Assembly (NCBI GenBank): GCA_963832945.1
Contig: CAWHVV010000007.1
Coordinates: forward strand, 310,001 to 374,000
Direction of reading: 5' to 3'
From: JAFEDN01 sp963832945
Lineage (GTDB): Bacteria; Pseudomonadota; Gammaproteobacteria; Coxiellales; Coxiellaceae
DNA: 64,000 bases
The notes under the pieces are model-generated. The model made no database searches. It saw only the letters and a program-made list of their open reading frames with translations, and was not told where the DNA came from. The position numbers and the translations under genes were made by a program. Below, piece after piece: positions 1 to 9,198 of this stretch. Within the stretch, counting starts at the first letter, position 1; each line of letters starts with the position of its first letter.

Positions 1-221
1 CATGATTCAAAATTAAGGGCTGGCCACTCGTGACGAAAAATTTTTATTGAGAAGCATAATCCTACTTTTGCTATGTGTTTATAATTATGATTCTGAATTC
101 CTTATATCGCTATTTTCTTAGGCCTTTTCACTTAGGCATTTTTCAATGCCGCCCGGAAATATTGATCTTTGGTTACCGCTTTGTTACTATGCCGCGAAGT
201 GTAAATTTTGAAAGGTCCAAT

Positions 222-2783
222 ATGCAGAAAAATACAAAAGAAAACGCGTCTAATCCGGTTGTTGAATTTAAAAAAAATCGTTTTCAACAGGTTCCTCAAG
301 TTCTCTTTAACTTTTTTTTAGATTTTTTAGGTATTCGTGCTAATGCACTGTTGATCTCAAGAATTTATTACGACTGGTCTCAAAGCTATTGGAAAAACAG
401 AATCGCTTCTGATTTTGAAGTTATTCCGGATTATAAATCGCCACATTTGCTTACGCCGTTCATCATTTATCGCCATTTCTCAATATTATCTGAAATGGAT
501 GAATGTCGCATTGGGACAAGATGGGGAGACCCTTTGAATCCCGCTTACATTAAATCTCAATTATCTCAGGAAGAGTTGGAAATTTACGGACCGGAAAAAT
601 CGTTTAGCTGGGCTGTCCATGTAGGGAATGGTCCATTAATAGCATGGCTCCTCGACCGGAACCGGGGAAGTGACCGGCAAAAACCTACCCGGGAAATTTT
701 AACATATGTCATAAACCAGCGATATCAGGAACTGACAAAATTATTAGTGATCTCGGGGGCCGATGAAAAATATTTATTGAATACCGCATTGCTCAATCGA
801 GTCATTGAGCAGGGATATATAAATTTAAGACAATTGATATTGCAAAAAATTAAGCCCAATTCAGTCCCGGTACAGATAGTAAAAATACTCCTCGCTCACA
901 AAATTCAACCGAATCAGGATACTCTCATACATGCAGTCAAATCACGCAATTTTAAGTTAGTCAAGCTGATTCTGCCTAAAGTTAAGCCGGATAAGGGCAC
1001 TTTAGATATGGCCGCCTGGACAGGTTATGTAGAAATCGTGAATTTGATCATGAACCAGGGGATTGTTCCTGATGGCGAAACTTTAACCCGCGCGATTATT
1101 CTGTCAGGCAGTTTAGAATTAGTAAAGTTTATCCTGTGGTCTAACGAAGGCAGGATTCCTTCGTTCCCCAGCAACAAGATGCTCGAAATGTACCTCTTCA
1201 ATCATAATTTTGGATATAAAGTTAACCTGGCAGCCATAATAAATTATTTGCACGTGAACGGGAGAATTATTTTTGACGACGCAATTCTAAATGTCGCAGT
1301 TCTATCTGGGGATTTAGAATTAACCAAACTGATTCTGTCTAAAGACGTTAGGCCTAATGAGCAGACTTTTTACATCGTCGCCCAATCCGGCCGTGGAGAC
1401 ATGGTGGATTTGATGAGAAATTATGGACCTGTTCCTGACAGAGAAACTCTGCAAGGCGCGGCCAAGTCCGGGAATTTAGAGTTGTTTAAACGGATTCTGT
1501 CTAAAGGCGTTAAACCTGATAATGACACATTATTCGCAGCCATCCGTTCATTCGACGAACAAATTTTGAAAACCGCGGCCTTATCAAGCCGTTTAGAGAT
1601 AGTCAAACTGATTCTGTCTGAAGGCGTTACGCCTGATAGTAGCAATTTATCCACCATCTTCAATTCAAACTCTAACCCGGACCTGGTAAATTTAATCATA
1701 GACCGAGGAATGATTCCTGATTTGGAAGCCCTGAAGCACATAATATACAGATTAGACGCTTTAGAGGCAGTAACATTGATGAAAAAAATGATAGAAGAAA
1801 AAAGCATGACCTTCAATATGGAAATCCTGAAACAACTCATAACTCCAATAGCTGGATTTAGATTTAATTATCGGCCAGAACTCGTAGAATTTCTTCTGTC
1901 TAAATTCCAGCCGAAAGATCAGGATTTATTATCTTTCATTAATTTGATGATGGAACGCTCAGTTCATTCAGCAGTTATTGAAAATCAAATTCGCCTTTAC
2001 TTTCCTCGCCTGAAACTGGAGGCCTTCTCAATTCAGAAAATATTTACTTCAGCTATCCAATATCGATATCCACGGATTATTGAACTCATGATGGATAGAA
2101 ACCAGACCCTTCAACCTGTCTGTTTCACAGAAAATATACTTAACCAGATCGCTGGAATGGGCGAGGAATCCCTCGTGCGATCTGTTTTAGAGAGTAAACT
2201 TCAACCTGACATTTATACGATTACTTCGGCGATAAATTCTGGAAACCGGCGACTTACTAAATGGTTAATTCAAATCTGTCTGCAAAATTATTCTGAAAAT
2301 GATTTCTCTAATTTAGTCGAATACGGACTGGCCCCTGCTGTTATTAACAACAATATGTTTTGGTTGATGCAGTGGATGATGAGTTTTCCAGAAGGAGACA
2401 TCATACCAAGAAGCATATTCCTGGATCAGGCGCTCGCAGTGGGCCATCAGGATATGGTGATGTGGCTGACCGCTGAAGAACGGGGACCAAAAAGGGTGAA
2501 ACTGAACAATGACCATCTTAGAGTGGCTGGATTCAGTCTCAATTCAGAGCTCATCATTTGGCTAAAGAAGCAGTTGAGTTCTTCCGGTTTGTTCTTATCC
2601 TTCAGTTTATTCGTTAATATCGCCTCTTTCCTGGTTAAATCCCAACAATCAACACTGGCCAGGACTTCAAAAAAAGCCTACAAATGGTGCAATGACTTCC
2701 AGGGTATGCTAACACTTACCGCACCGCGGGCAGCTGATTCCTCAAATACTTCGACTGCCCGCGTTGCAGCCGGGCGGCTATAA
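222..2783 (+). CDS. Ankyrin-like repeat protein, possible host-directed effector
   Basis: A protein of about 853 residues, built mostly of degenerate 33-35-residue repeats of the ankyrin type. Recurrent pieces such as LVKLIL, LTKLILS and IVNLI are followed by a proline-containing turn (KPDKGTL, VPDGETL, RPNEQTF, VPDRETL). There is no signal peptide or membrane segment. I chose the ATG at 222 because AAAGG lies six bases upstream. The open frame itself reaches back to 75, but the extra 49 residues look like translated leader. Ankyrin-repeat proteins bind other proteins and are common type IV effectors in Legionella and Coxiella; that role is inferred here only from family and context. The 3' end overlaps the convergent etfA gene by 6 bp. 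The low-GC composition resembles the other orphan genes in the window. Ankyrin class fairly sure; function unknown. Confidence 0.75.
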   Translation: MQKNTKENASNPVVEFKKNRFQQVPQVLFNFFLDFLGIRANALLISRIYYDWSQSYWKNRIASDFEVIPDYKSPHLLTPFIIYRHFSILSEMDECRIGTRWGDPLNPAYIKSQLSQEELEIYGPEKSFSWAVHVGNGPLIAWLLDRNRGSDRQKPTREILTYVINQRYQELTKLLVISGADEKYLLNTALLNRVIEQGYINLRQLILQKIKPNSVPVQIVKILLAHKIQPNQDTLIHAVKSRNFKLVKLILPKVKPDKGTLDMAAWTGYVEIVNLIMNQGIVPDGETLTRAIILSGSLELVKFILWSNEGRIPSFPSNKMLEMYLFNHNFGYKVNLAAIINYLHVNGRIIFDDAILNVAVLSGDLELTKLILSKDVRPNEQTFYIVAQSGRGDMVDLMRNYGPVPDRETLQGAAKSGNLELFKRILSKGVKPDNDTLFAAIRSFDEQILKTAALSSRLEIVKLILSEGVTPDSSNLSTIFNSNSNPDLVNLIIDRGMIPDLEALKHIIYRLDALEAVTLMKKMIEEKSMTFNMEILKQLITPIAGFRFNYRPELVEFLLSKFQPKDQDLLSFINLMMERSVHSAVIENQIRLYFPRLKLEAFSIQKIFTSAIQYRYPRIIELMMDRNQTLQPVCFTENILNQIAGMGEESLVRSVLESKLQPDIYTITSAINSGNRRLTKWLIQICLQNYSENDFSNLVEYGLAPAVINNNMFWLMQWMMSFPEGDIIPRSIFLDQALAVGHQDMVMWLTAEERGPKRVKLNNDHLRVAGFSLNSELIIWLKKQLSSSGLFLSFSLFVNIASFLVKSQQSTLARTSKKAYKWCNDFQGMLTLTAPRAADSSNTSTARVAAGRL

Positions 2784-3707
2784 TTTTTCAGTCAGCTCGG
2801 GAACAGCGGTGAATAGATCGGCCTCCAGGGCGTAATCGGCGACGCGCATCATTTCGGCAGCGGGGTCTTTGTTAATCGCGACAATCACTTTGCTGTCTTT
2901 CATGCCGGCCAGATGCTGGATGGCGCCTGAAATTCCAACAGCAATATATAACTCCGGCGCAATCACTTTTCCAGTCTGACCTACCTGCGAATCATTATCG
3001 ATGTATCCGGCATCGACCGCGGCGCGTGAGGCGCCTATCGCCGCGTGCAATTTATCCGCCAGCGGTTCCAGTATTTTTTTAAAATTTTCAGCGCTCTGCA
3101 AAGCACGCCCCCCCGAAACCACCACTCGCGCCGCAGTCAGCTCGGGGCGTGAAGAAACGCTTAATTGACTTCCCACATAATGCGCACGGGGATGATCAAA
3201 TATTTGCTGTAAGGTTTCAATCGGCGCAAAGGCGTCCGCCCGGGCTGCCTCCGGGAATGCGGTATAACGAACGGTAATCACTTTGATCGAATCGCGGGAT
3301 TGAACCGTGGCGATCGCATTTCCAGCATAAACGGGCCGCGTAAAAGTATCTGCCGATACCACGGAAATAATATCGGATATTTGGGCGACATCCAGCAAAG
3401 CCGCTACCCGCGGCATAATATTTTTACCGTAGCTGGTGGCCGCGGCAATAATATGTGTAAATTCTTTGGCGATATCAGCGACCAATCGCGCGATACTTTC
3501 GGCCTTGTCAAAATTGTAAACTTCCGCAGGATTCATCAACACTTTTTTCACTCCAAATTTCGCCGCCTCCGCGGCAATATCGGGAGCACGCGATCCCGCC
3601 ACCAGCACAGTCACGTCGTCGCTGATTTTCTTCGCGCAGGTAATCGCGCTGGCGGTCGTTTTTTTTAAACCATTATCATCATATTCGGCCAAAATTAAGG
3701 ATTTCAT
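2778..3707 (-). CDS. etfA: Electron transfer flavoprotein alpha subunit
   Basis: A 309-residue protein of normal family length. It forms the FAD-binding half of the soluble ETF heterodimer, which takes electrons from acyl-CoA dehydrogenases and passes them to ETF-ubiquinone oxidoreductase. The C-terminal FAD-binding signature is clear around residues 241-265 (QVGQTGKVIAPELY followed by GISGAIQH). The N-terminal half is the ETF alpha/beta domain. The gene is last in an etfD-etfB-etfA run on the minus strand, and its ATG overlaps the etfB stop by four bases, which implies translational coupling. The nearby glutaryl-CoA dehydrogenase is a likely electron donor. Its stop overlaps the convergent ankyrin-like gene. 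Confidence 0.96.
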   Translation of the reverse strand: MKSLILAEYDDNGLKKTTASAITCAKKISDDVTVLVAGSRAPDIAAEAAKFGVKKVLMNPAEVYNFDKAESIARLVADIAKEFTHIIAAATSYGKNIMPRVAALLDVAQISDIISVVSADTFTRPVYAGNAIATVQSRDSIKVITVRYTAFPEAARADAFAPIETLQQIFDHPRAHYVGSQLSVSSRPELTAARVVVSGGRALQSAENFKKILEPLADKLHAAIGASRAAVDAGYIDNDSQVGQTGKVIAPELYIAVGISGAIQHLAGMKDSKVIVAINKDPAAEMMRVADYALEADLFTAVPELTEKL

Positions 3708-4456
3708 ATCACTTTCACCTCGTTGCGGAGTTTATCAATCAATTGCGAAACGCTTTCAACCTTCTGCCCCAATCGACGCTCAGGAGGAGGCTCGACTTTC
3801 TGAATAATCAGGCGGGGAGCGATATCCACTCCCAATGAATCGGCGGAAATAATATCCAGTTTTTTTTGTTTGGCTTTCATGATTTCAGGTAATTTGGTAA
3901 AACGCGGGACGTTTAAGCGCAAATCCGTGGTAATCACACACGGCGCTTCCAGGCTCACTGTTTGATGACCGCCGTCAATTTCACGCTCGACTATTATTTT
4001 ACCGTCGCTGATAGTGACCTTTGAAGCAAAAGTGCCTTGCGGCCAATCCAGGAGAGCCGCCAGCATTTGTCCGGTTTGATTAGAGTCGTCATCAATGGCC
4101 TGCTTGCCCATAATCACCAGATTGGGTTTTTCCCGCTCAACCAGCGCCTTCAGTATTTTTGCTACCGCTAAAGGCTGCATTTCCTGATCGGTCTCCACCA
4201 AAATCGCCCGGTGCGCACCCATCGCCAATACTCGCCGTAATATTTCCTGACAGGGCGAACCGCCGATGGATACAACCACCACTTCCTCTGCCTGTCCGCT
4301 TTCATGCAGACGAATGGCTTCCTCGACGGCGATTTCATCAAACGGGTTGGCCGCCATTTTAACGTTTTGCGTTTCCACCCCGGAAAAATCAGCCTTAACC
4401 CGCGGTTTGGTATTCGAGTCGATCACGCGTTTAACAGGTACCAGTATTTTCATCAC
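3704..4456 (-). CDS. etfB: Electron transfer flavoprotein beta subunit
   Basis: A 250-residue protein matching ETF beta, the AMP-binding partner of EtfA. Recognisable features are the N-terminal KILVPVKRVID, the early ANPFDEIAVEEAIRL, and the conserved segment with VIMGKQAIDDDSNQTGQMLA, which contains family residues for AMP binding. The C-terminal arm that wraps around EtfA is present (SADSLGVD onward). Its start lies 5 bp beyond the etfD stop and its end overlaps etfA, so the three genes are probably one transcript. This order is common where fatty or amino acid oxidation feeds ubiquinone directly. Confidence 0.96.
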   Translation of the reverse strand: MMKILVPVKRVIDSNTKPRVKADFSGVETQNVKMAANPFDEIAVEEAIRLHESGQAEEVVVVSIGGSPCQEILRRVLAMGAHRAILVETDQEMQPLAVAKILKALVEREKPNLVIMGKQAIDDDSNQTGQMLAALLDWPQGTFASKVTISDGKIIVEREIDGGHQTVSLEAPCVITTDLRLNVPRFTKLPEIMKAKQKKLDIISADSLGVDIAPRLIIQKVEPPPERRLGQKVESVSQLIDKLRNEVKVI

Positions 4457-4461
4457 GCATC

Positions 4462-6093
4462 CTACATGTTGGGATAATTGGGACCGCTGCCACCTTCAGG
4501 TACAGTCCAGACAATGTTGTTCGCCGGGTCTTTAATATCACAGGTTTTACAATGGATGCAATTGGCGGCGTTTATTTGCAGGCGGATTTTCCCCGGGCCC
4601 TCTTCCAGTATTTCATAAACTCCCGCGGGGCAATAACGCTGTTCCGGTGAGGCATACTGCTGATAAGCCACACTCATGGCCCGGTCCGGATCGCGCAATA
4701 ATAAATGTACCGGCTGGTTTTCATTATATTTTATATTACTGAGAAACACCGAACTCATACGATCAAAAGTGACTACGCCATCCGGAGATGGATAGGTAAT
4801 TTTCCGGCGCCTGGCGGCAGTTTGCGTGCAATAACGATCCTCGCGATGGTTATGCAAGGTCCACGGAGTTTTGCCTCTAAATAACTTTAATTCAAGACCA
4901 CCCAACACAGTGCCCATCGCCAGCCCAAAACGAAAAAATGGCCGGAAATTACGGGCTGCGCGCAATTCTTCATAAACCCAGGATTCGCGCAACAGGCGTG
5001 AATATTGTTCGAGATTTTCCCCACCCTCGCGATCACGCTGCAAAGCCTGATGCACGGCTTCAGCAGCCAGCATTCCTGATTTCATGGCATTATGGCTGCC
5101 CTTGATTTTGGGTACGTTTAAAAATCCCGCCGCGCAGCCAATCAATGCTCCGCCAGGAAATGTGAGTTGCGGAATAGACTGGAAGCCGCCTTCATTCAGA
5201 GCTTTTGCACCATATGCGATTCGACGAGCGCCGGTAAACAAAGGACGAATCATTGGATGAGTTTTGAAACGCTGCATTTCCTGAAAAGGATCGAGAAAAG
5301 TATTGGGGTAATCCAGCCCAACGACCAAACCGACCAATACCTGCTGATTTTCTAAATGATAAATAAAAGACCCGCCGTAAGTATCATTGGGTAAAGGCCA
5401 TCCTGCCGTATGCTGAACCAGACCGGGATGATGTTGCTCCGGTTTGACTTCCCATATTTCTTTGATGCCAATGCCATAAGTCTGCTCATCAGCGCCCGCA
5501 CGTAAATTAAAATGCCGTATTAATTCCTCTGATAAAGAACCCCGGCAGCCTTCGGCGAACAAGGTATATTTGGCGTGAAGCTCTATGCCTTCCACATATT
5601 GGCGCGAATGTGTACCGTCTTTGGCAACGCCCATATCACCGGTGATAATGCCCTGGATGCGATGATTATCTTTGAATAATAATTTCGCGGCGGCGAATCC
5701 GGGATAAATTTCGACGCCGAGCGCAGTCGCCTGTTCGGCCAGCCACCGGCACAAATCACCGAGACTGGCGACATAATTGCCGTGATTATGAAATTGCCGC
5801 GGCAACAGCCAGGCAGGAGCCTGCCAGCTTCGTTTTTCACTTAAAAATAAAAACTGATCACGGCTGACGGGGGTATTGAGCGGAGCGCCCTGTTTTTGCC
5901 AATCGGGAATCAGCTCGTTCAGCGCGCGCGGTTCAATGACCGCACCCGATAAAATATGTGCGCCGATTTCACTGCCTTTTTCCACTATTCCGACATGAAT
6001 ATCCGGCGATAGCTGCCGGAGTCTAATCCCCGCCGCCAGCCCCGCTGGCCCACCGCCGACAATCAGGACATCAAATTGCATGTTTTCGGCCAT
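4462..6093 (-). CDS. etfD: Electron transfer flavoprotein-ubiquinone oxidoreductase
   Basis: A 543-residue membrane-associated flavo-iron-sulfur protein that oxidises reduced ETF and reduces ubiquinone. An N-terminal FAD-binding GGGPAG lies at residues 13-18. The C-terminal 4Fe-4S cysteines are visible: Cys488 in RYCPAG and Cys512, Cys515 and Cys518 in CIHCKTC. Length and layout match mitochondrial ETFDH and its bacterial relatives. The ATG at 6093 is preceded by AAGGAG at good spacing. The first codons and the ribosome binding site lie inside the 3' end of the upstream toxin-like gene, a 23-bp overlap in the same direction. Confidence 0.95.
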   Translation of the reverse strand: MAENMQFDVLIVGGGPAGLAAGIRLRQLSPDIHVGIVEKGSEIGAHILSGAVIEPRALNELIPDWQKQGAPLNTPVSRDQFLFLSEKRSWQAPAWLLPRQFHNHGNYVASLGDLCRWLAEQATALGVEIYPGFAAAKLLFKDNHRIQGIITGDMGVAKDGTHSRQYVEGIELHAKYTLFAEGCRGSLSEELIRHFNLRAGADEQTYGIGIKEIWEVKPEQHHPGLVQHTAGWPLPNDTYGGSFIYHLENQQVLVGLVVGLDYPNTFLDPFQEMQRFKTHPMIRPLFTGARRIAYGAKALNEGGFQSIPQLTFPGGALIGCAAGFLNVPKIKGSHNAMKSGMLAAEAVHQALQRDREGGENLEQYSRLLRESWVYEELRAARNFRPFFRFGLAMGTVLGGLELKLFRGKTPWTLHNHREDRYCTQTAARRRKITYPSPDGVVTFDRMSSVFLSNIKYNENQPVHLLLRDPDRAMSVAYQQYASPEQRYCPAGVYEILEEGPGKIRLQINAANCIHCKTCDIKDPANNIVWTVPEGGSGPNYPNM

Positions 6094-6406
6094 ACGACTC
6101 CTTAATTTTTAGGGATGTGGAGTGATCGTTAAGACTGGTAATTTCTTTTTTATTCGGCCCATAAAACCAGAAAACTCGATACGCTGCAGGCGTATTGTTC
6201 TCAGCGTAAGCTTCAAAAATTTCTTCATCATTTGGACCTTTAAAAGAAGTATATTTATGAGTATTAAGACCGGGATGTCTTGGGTTTGTTTCTAAATATC
6301 CTAAGGTTTTTCTAACTGCCTTGAGTCTCTTAACTAAAGCTTTATTATTTTCCAATTCCGACAAATCTTGAATAGCTTGATGAGTCAATAATAATTGAAA
6401 TGACAT
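6071..6406 (-). CDS. RelE/ParE-like toxin, putative
   Basis: A 111-residue protein beginning MSFQLLLTHQAIQDL and containing KRLKAVRKTLGYLETNPRHP and AYRVFWFYGP. This pattern resembles small RelE/ParE-superfamily toxins, which in family members cut mRNA on ribosomes or poison gyrase. It overlaps the stop of the AbrB-like gene upstream by one base, the normal arrangement for a toxin following its antitoxin. Its 3' end runs over the ribosome binding site and first codons of etfD, so its last dozen residues may have been set by the insertion site. The toxin class comes from pattern and context, and the target is not predictable. Confidence 0.6.
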   Translation of the reverse strand: MSFQLLLTHQAIQDLSELENNKALVKRLKAVRKTLGYLETNPRHPGLNTHKYTSFKGPNDEEIFEAYAENNTPAAYRVFWFYGPNKKEITSLNDHSTSLKIKESYGRKHAI

Positions 6407-6672
6407 TATTCAAGATCTTCATCAATATATTTCGCAAAACTATCTTTACTGGAAACACGCCTGGAAGCAACGTCTTTTATGCCCTGGGTTATTTTGCTCA
6501 ACGCTACTTTATTATTAAACAGCCATTTTTCGCGTGCTGGAATCTCTGTAAAAGGTTCTAAAATTAGACGATCGTCTTTATCTTTTGTAATCAAGAACCC
6601 GCTGATTCCATGAGCTAAAGAGCCCAAGGTTATCCTCCCTTTAGCATCAGGCCTTACCATTCTTTTTAACAT
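6406..6672 (-). CDS. AbrB/SpoVT-type antitoxin, putative
   Basis: An 88-residue protein with a short N-terminal beta-rich AbrB-like segment (VRPDAKGRITLGSL, then ISGFLITKDKDDRLILEP). A helical tail follows (EIPAREKWLFNN, then SFAKYIDEDLE) of the kind that neutralises a toxin. AbrB-type antitoxins usually bind their own promoter and repress the operon. It lies directly upstream of the RelE-like gene with a one-base overlap. The pair sits between gcdH and etfD on the same strand, splitting what would otherwise be an acyl-CoA oxidation cluster, so it is probably an acquired module. Confidence 0.65.
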   Translation of the reverse strand: MLKRMVRPDAKGRITLGSLAHGISGFLITKDKDDRLILEPFTEIPAREKWLFNNKVALSKITQGIKDVASRRVSSKDSFAKYIDEDLE

Positions 6673-6715
6673 ATTGTCACCTCATTGATAATTATAGAGG
6701 AAAGTGGGATAAAAA

Positions 6716-7936
6716 TCAAGTGGGAATTCCCACCTTGCGGTTTCCCAGCGGGGTAAAGGCCTGAATGCCGGTGATGGCGGCGCCCAATATCAGCGCGTGG
6801 ATATCGGCGGTGCCTTCGTAAGTTTTGACGGCTTCCAGATTTTCCATGTGGCGGATAACGTGGAATTCGTCAACAATGCCATTGCCGCCATGCATATCCC
6901 GGGCTTCCCGGGCGACGTCCAAAGCCACCAGGGTGGAATTGCGTTTTATCAGCGAAATGCTTTCCGTCGAGGCTTTGCCGGCGTCGCGCATCCGCCCTAC
7001 TCGCAGACATCCTTGCAGACCCAAATGGATGCGGGTGTGCATATCCGCCAATTTATATTGTATCAGCTGGTTTGCCGCCAGGGGTTGACCGAATTGAGAT
7101 CGGGCCAGAACATATTCGCGCGAAGCTTCCCAGCAAAATTCCGCCGCCCCCAGCACGCCCCAGGCGATACCGTAGCGCGCGATTTCCAGACAGCCAATCG
7201 GGCCTTTCAGTCCTTCGATCTCGGGAAACATATTTTCTTCGGGCACAAAGACATCGTCCATAACGATTTCGCCGGTCAGGGAAGCTCTTAATGAAAATTT
7301 ACCTTCGATTTTTGGCGCTGACAGACCCGGCATATTTTTTTCTAAAATAAATCCGCGCACCCGTCCGTCGCCATTTTTTGCCCAGACAATGAATACGTCG
7401 GCGATCGGAGAATTGGTGATCCAGGTTTTAACGCCGTTGAGCAAATAACCTCCCGGGACTTTTTTAGCGTGCGTTTCCATGCCTCCGGGATCGGAACCAT
7501 GGTTTGGCTCGGTCAATCCAAAACAACCTATCCATTCGCCGGTCACTAATCGGGGTAAAAATTTCTCTTTCTGTTGCGGCGTGCCATAAGTATGGATGGG
7601 GTACATCACCAGACTGGACTGCACACTCATCGCAGACCGGTAACCCGAATCTACCCGCTCAATTTCCCGGGCCATCAAGCCATAGCTGACATAATTGACC
7701 CCTGCGCAACCGTGACCCTGCAGGGTAGCGCCCAATAAACCGGCTTCCCCCATTTCGCGCATAATCGCGGGGTCAAAATATTCATCGCGATAAGCTTTTA
7801 CCACTCGCGGCATGAGCCTTTCCTGCGCAAAACGGGCGGTGCTGTCCTGGATCAGACGCTCCTCTTCGGAAAGCTGTTCTCTGAGAAGGAAAGGATCCGC
7901 CCAATTATAGGGGATTCGAGAAGATGATGGTTTCAA
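6716..7936 (-). CDS. gcdH: Glutaryl-CoA dehydrogenase
   Basis: An acyl-CoA dehydrogenase closest to the glutaryl-CoA branch. It would oxidise and decarboxylate glutaryl-CoA to crotonyl-CoA in lysine and tryptophan breakdown, handing electrons to ETF. Diagnostic segments are NWADPFLL, ERVDSGYRSAMSVQSSLVM, FGLTEPNHGSDPGGM and the catalytic-base motif TYEGTADIHAL near the C-terminus. No in-frame ATG occurs at a sensible place. I prefer the TTG at 7936 because GGGGAG lies eight bases upstream. An open frame also reaches a TTG at 7954, but that lies inside a repeat element. The repeat therefore directly borders this start. ETF and ETF-QO genes lie downstream. Confidence 0.93.
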   Translation of the reverse strand: MKPSSSRIPYNWADPFLLREQLSEEERLIQDSTARFAQERLMPRVVKAYRDEYFDPAIMREMGEAGLLGATLQGHGCAGVNYVSYGLMAREIERVDSGYRSAMSVQSSLVMYPIHTYGTPQQKEKFLPRLVTGEWIGCFGLTEPNHGSDPGGMETHAKKVPGGYLLNGVKTWITNSPIADVFIVWAKNGDGRVRGFILEKNMPGLSAPKIEGKFSLRASLTGEIVMDDVFVPEENMFPEIEGLKGPIGCLEIARYGIAWGVLGAAEFCWEASREYVLARSQFGQPLAANQLIQYKLADMHTRIHLGLQGCLRVGRMRDAGKASTESISLIKRNSTLVALDVAREARDMHGGNGIVDEFHVIRHMENLEAVKTYEGTADIHALILGAAITGIQAFTPLGNRKVGIPT

Positions 7937-7948
7937 TGAGCGCACTCC

Positions 7949-8095
7949 CCGCAATTCTCGCTGAATACAGCGAGAATTGCTTCCTGTTTATATCCTGCGC
8001 GAGGCAAAGCCTCTGCTCGGAATGAAGGGTGAGACGCTCCGCTCTCTCCCCCTTGCGATCCCCCATCGGGCAAAGTATTTTCTACGAAAATTATT
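7949..8095 (+). repeat. Structured repeat, diverged copy upstream of gcdH
   Basis: A diverged member of the window's structured repeat family, in the same orientation as the copy starting at 14957. It begins with a perfect 13-bp stem (GCAATTCTCGCTG, loop AATA, then its complement). The shared TTATATCCTGCG follows, then a second hairpin (AGGC, AAA, GCCT), CTCGGAATGAAGGG, a third imperfect hairpin, and CTACGAAAATTATT, after which similarity stops. It fills the gap between serC and gcdH. No target duplication is visible, so this is an older copy or its right end is lost. Confidence 0.75.
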
Positions 8096-8122
8096 ACTGA
8101 TAATGGCATCGTATTTTATTAG

Positions 8123-9198
8123 CTATTGTCGTTTACTAAATTCCTGCATAAAGGCAATGAGCGCATCGACGCCTTCTTCGGGCATGGCGTTATACAGACT
8201 GGCGCGCATCCCGCCCAGGGAACTGTGGCCTTTTAATCCTAACAGACCCGCCTGCTGGGATTCTTCGATAAATAATGACTCCTTTTCCGGGTCCGGCAAT
8301 GAAAAAATAACGTTCATCCGCGAACGTCACGCCGGCTCGACAGGGTTTTTATAAAACCCGCTTTGATCAATATAACGGTATAATTTTTCAGCTTTGTGCT
8401 GATTGCGCGCGCCAATAACGGCAAGACCGCCCTGATGTTTTAACCATTTAAACATCAGTCCGGCCATGTACCACGGAAAAACAGGAGGTGTGTTATAGAG
8501 GGATTTGTTTTTTACCTGCACCGCATAATTGAAAATGGACGGGGCGCTGATTGCGCCGGGCGGGCAACCAGATCGTCACGAATGATGACGATAGTCACTC
8601 CGGCGATGCCCAGATTTTTTTGCGCCCCGGCATATATTAACCCGAAACGGGAAACGTCGAGAGGACGGGACATAATGCTTGAACTCATGTCGCAAACCAA
8701 AGGCACATCCCCGGAATTCGGGACTGCGGGGAATTCAAGGCCGTGGACGGTTTCATTGTCGGTGTAATGTAAATAAGCTGCCTGATTAAAATCCTGCCAT
8801 TGCGCCTCTGGGGGAATGCAGGTATATGCGTGCGATTCGCTGCTGGCAATCACGTTAACATGTGCGTAACGCCGGGCTTCTTCACTGGCGATTTTACTCC
8901 AAAGGCCGGTAACGACATAAGCGGTTCGCGAATTTTCTCCGGCTAAATTCAGCGGCGCCGCGGCAAATTGCCCTCGCGCTCCGCCGCTTAAAAACAGAAC
9001 CTGGTAGTTAGGGGGTAACAGCAATAAATCGCGGCAATCTTGGACGGTTTCCTCGATAAAATTCATAAATTCAGGACTGCGATGAGAAATTTCCATGACC
9101 GAAGTCCCCACGCCGCGCCAGTTATACAAATCAGCGTCCGCTTCACGCAAAACTTCGGGCGGCAACATCGCCGGCCCAGGATTAAAATTGTAAATCAT
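8123..9198 (-). CDS. serC: Phosphoserine aminotransferase, reading frame broken
   Basis: SerC converts 3-phosphohydroxypyruvate to phosphoserine with PLP and glutamate, in serine (and possibly pyridoxal phosphate) synthesis. The first 220 residues are clear (MIYNFNPGPAMLPPEVL, SVMEISHRSPEF, LFLSGGARGQFAA). The PLP lysine lies in YAGAQKNLGIAGVT. There are two interruptions. One is a frameshift near 8541-8544 in a run of four G on the plus strand, after which the frame resumes as FNYAVQVKNKSLYNTPP. The other is an in-frame TGA at 8327-8329, just before RSRMNVIFSLPDPEKE. The C-terminus GHSSLGGMRASLYNAMP is intact and the total length fits a normal SerC. The ATG overlaps the gyrA stop as ATGA. 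Confidence 0.88.
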
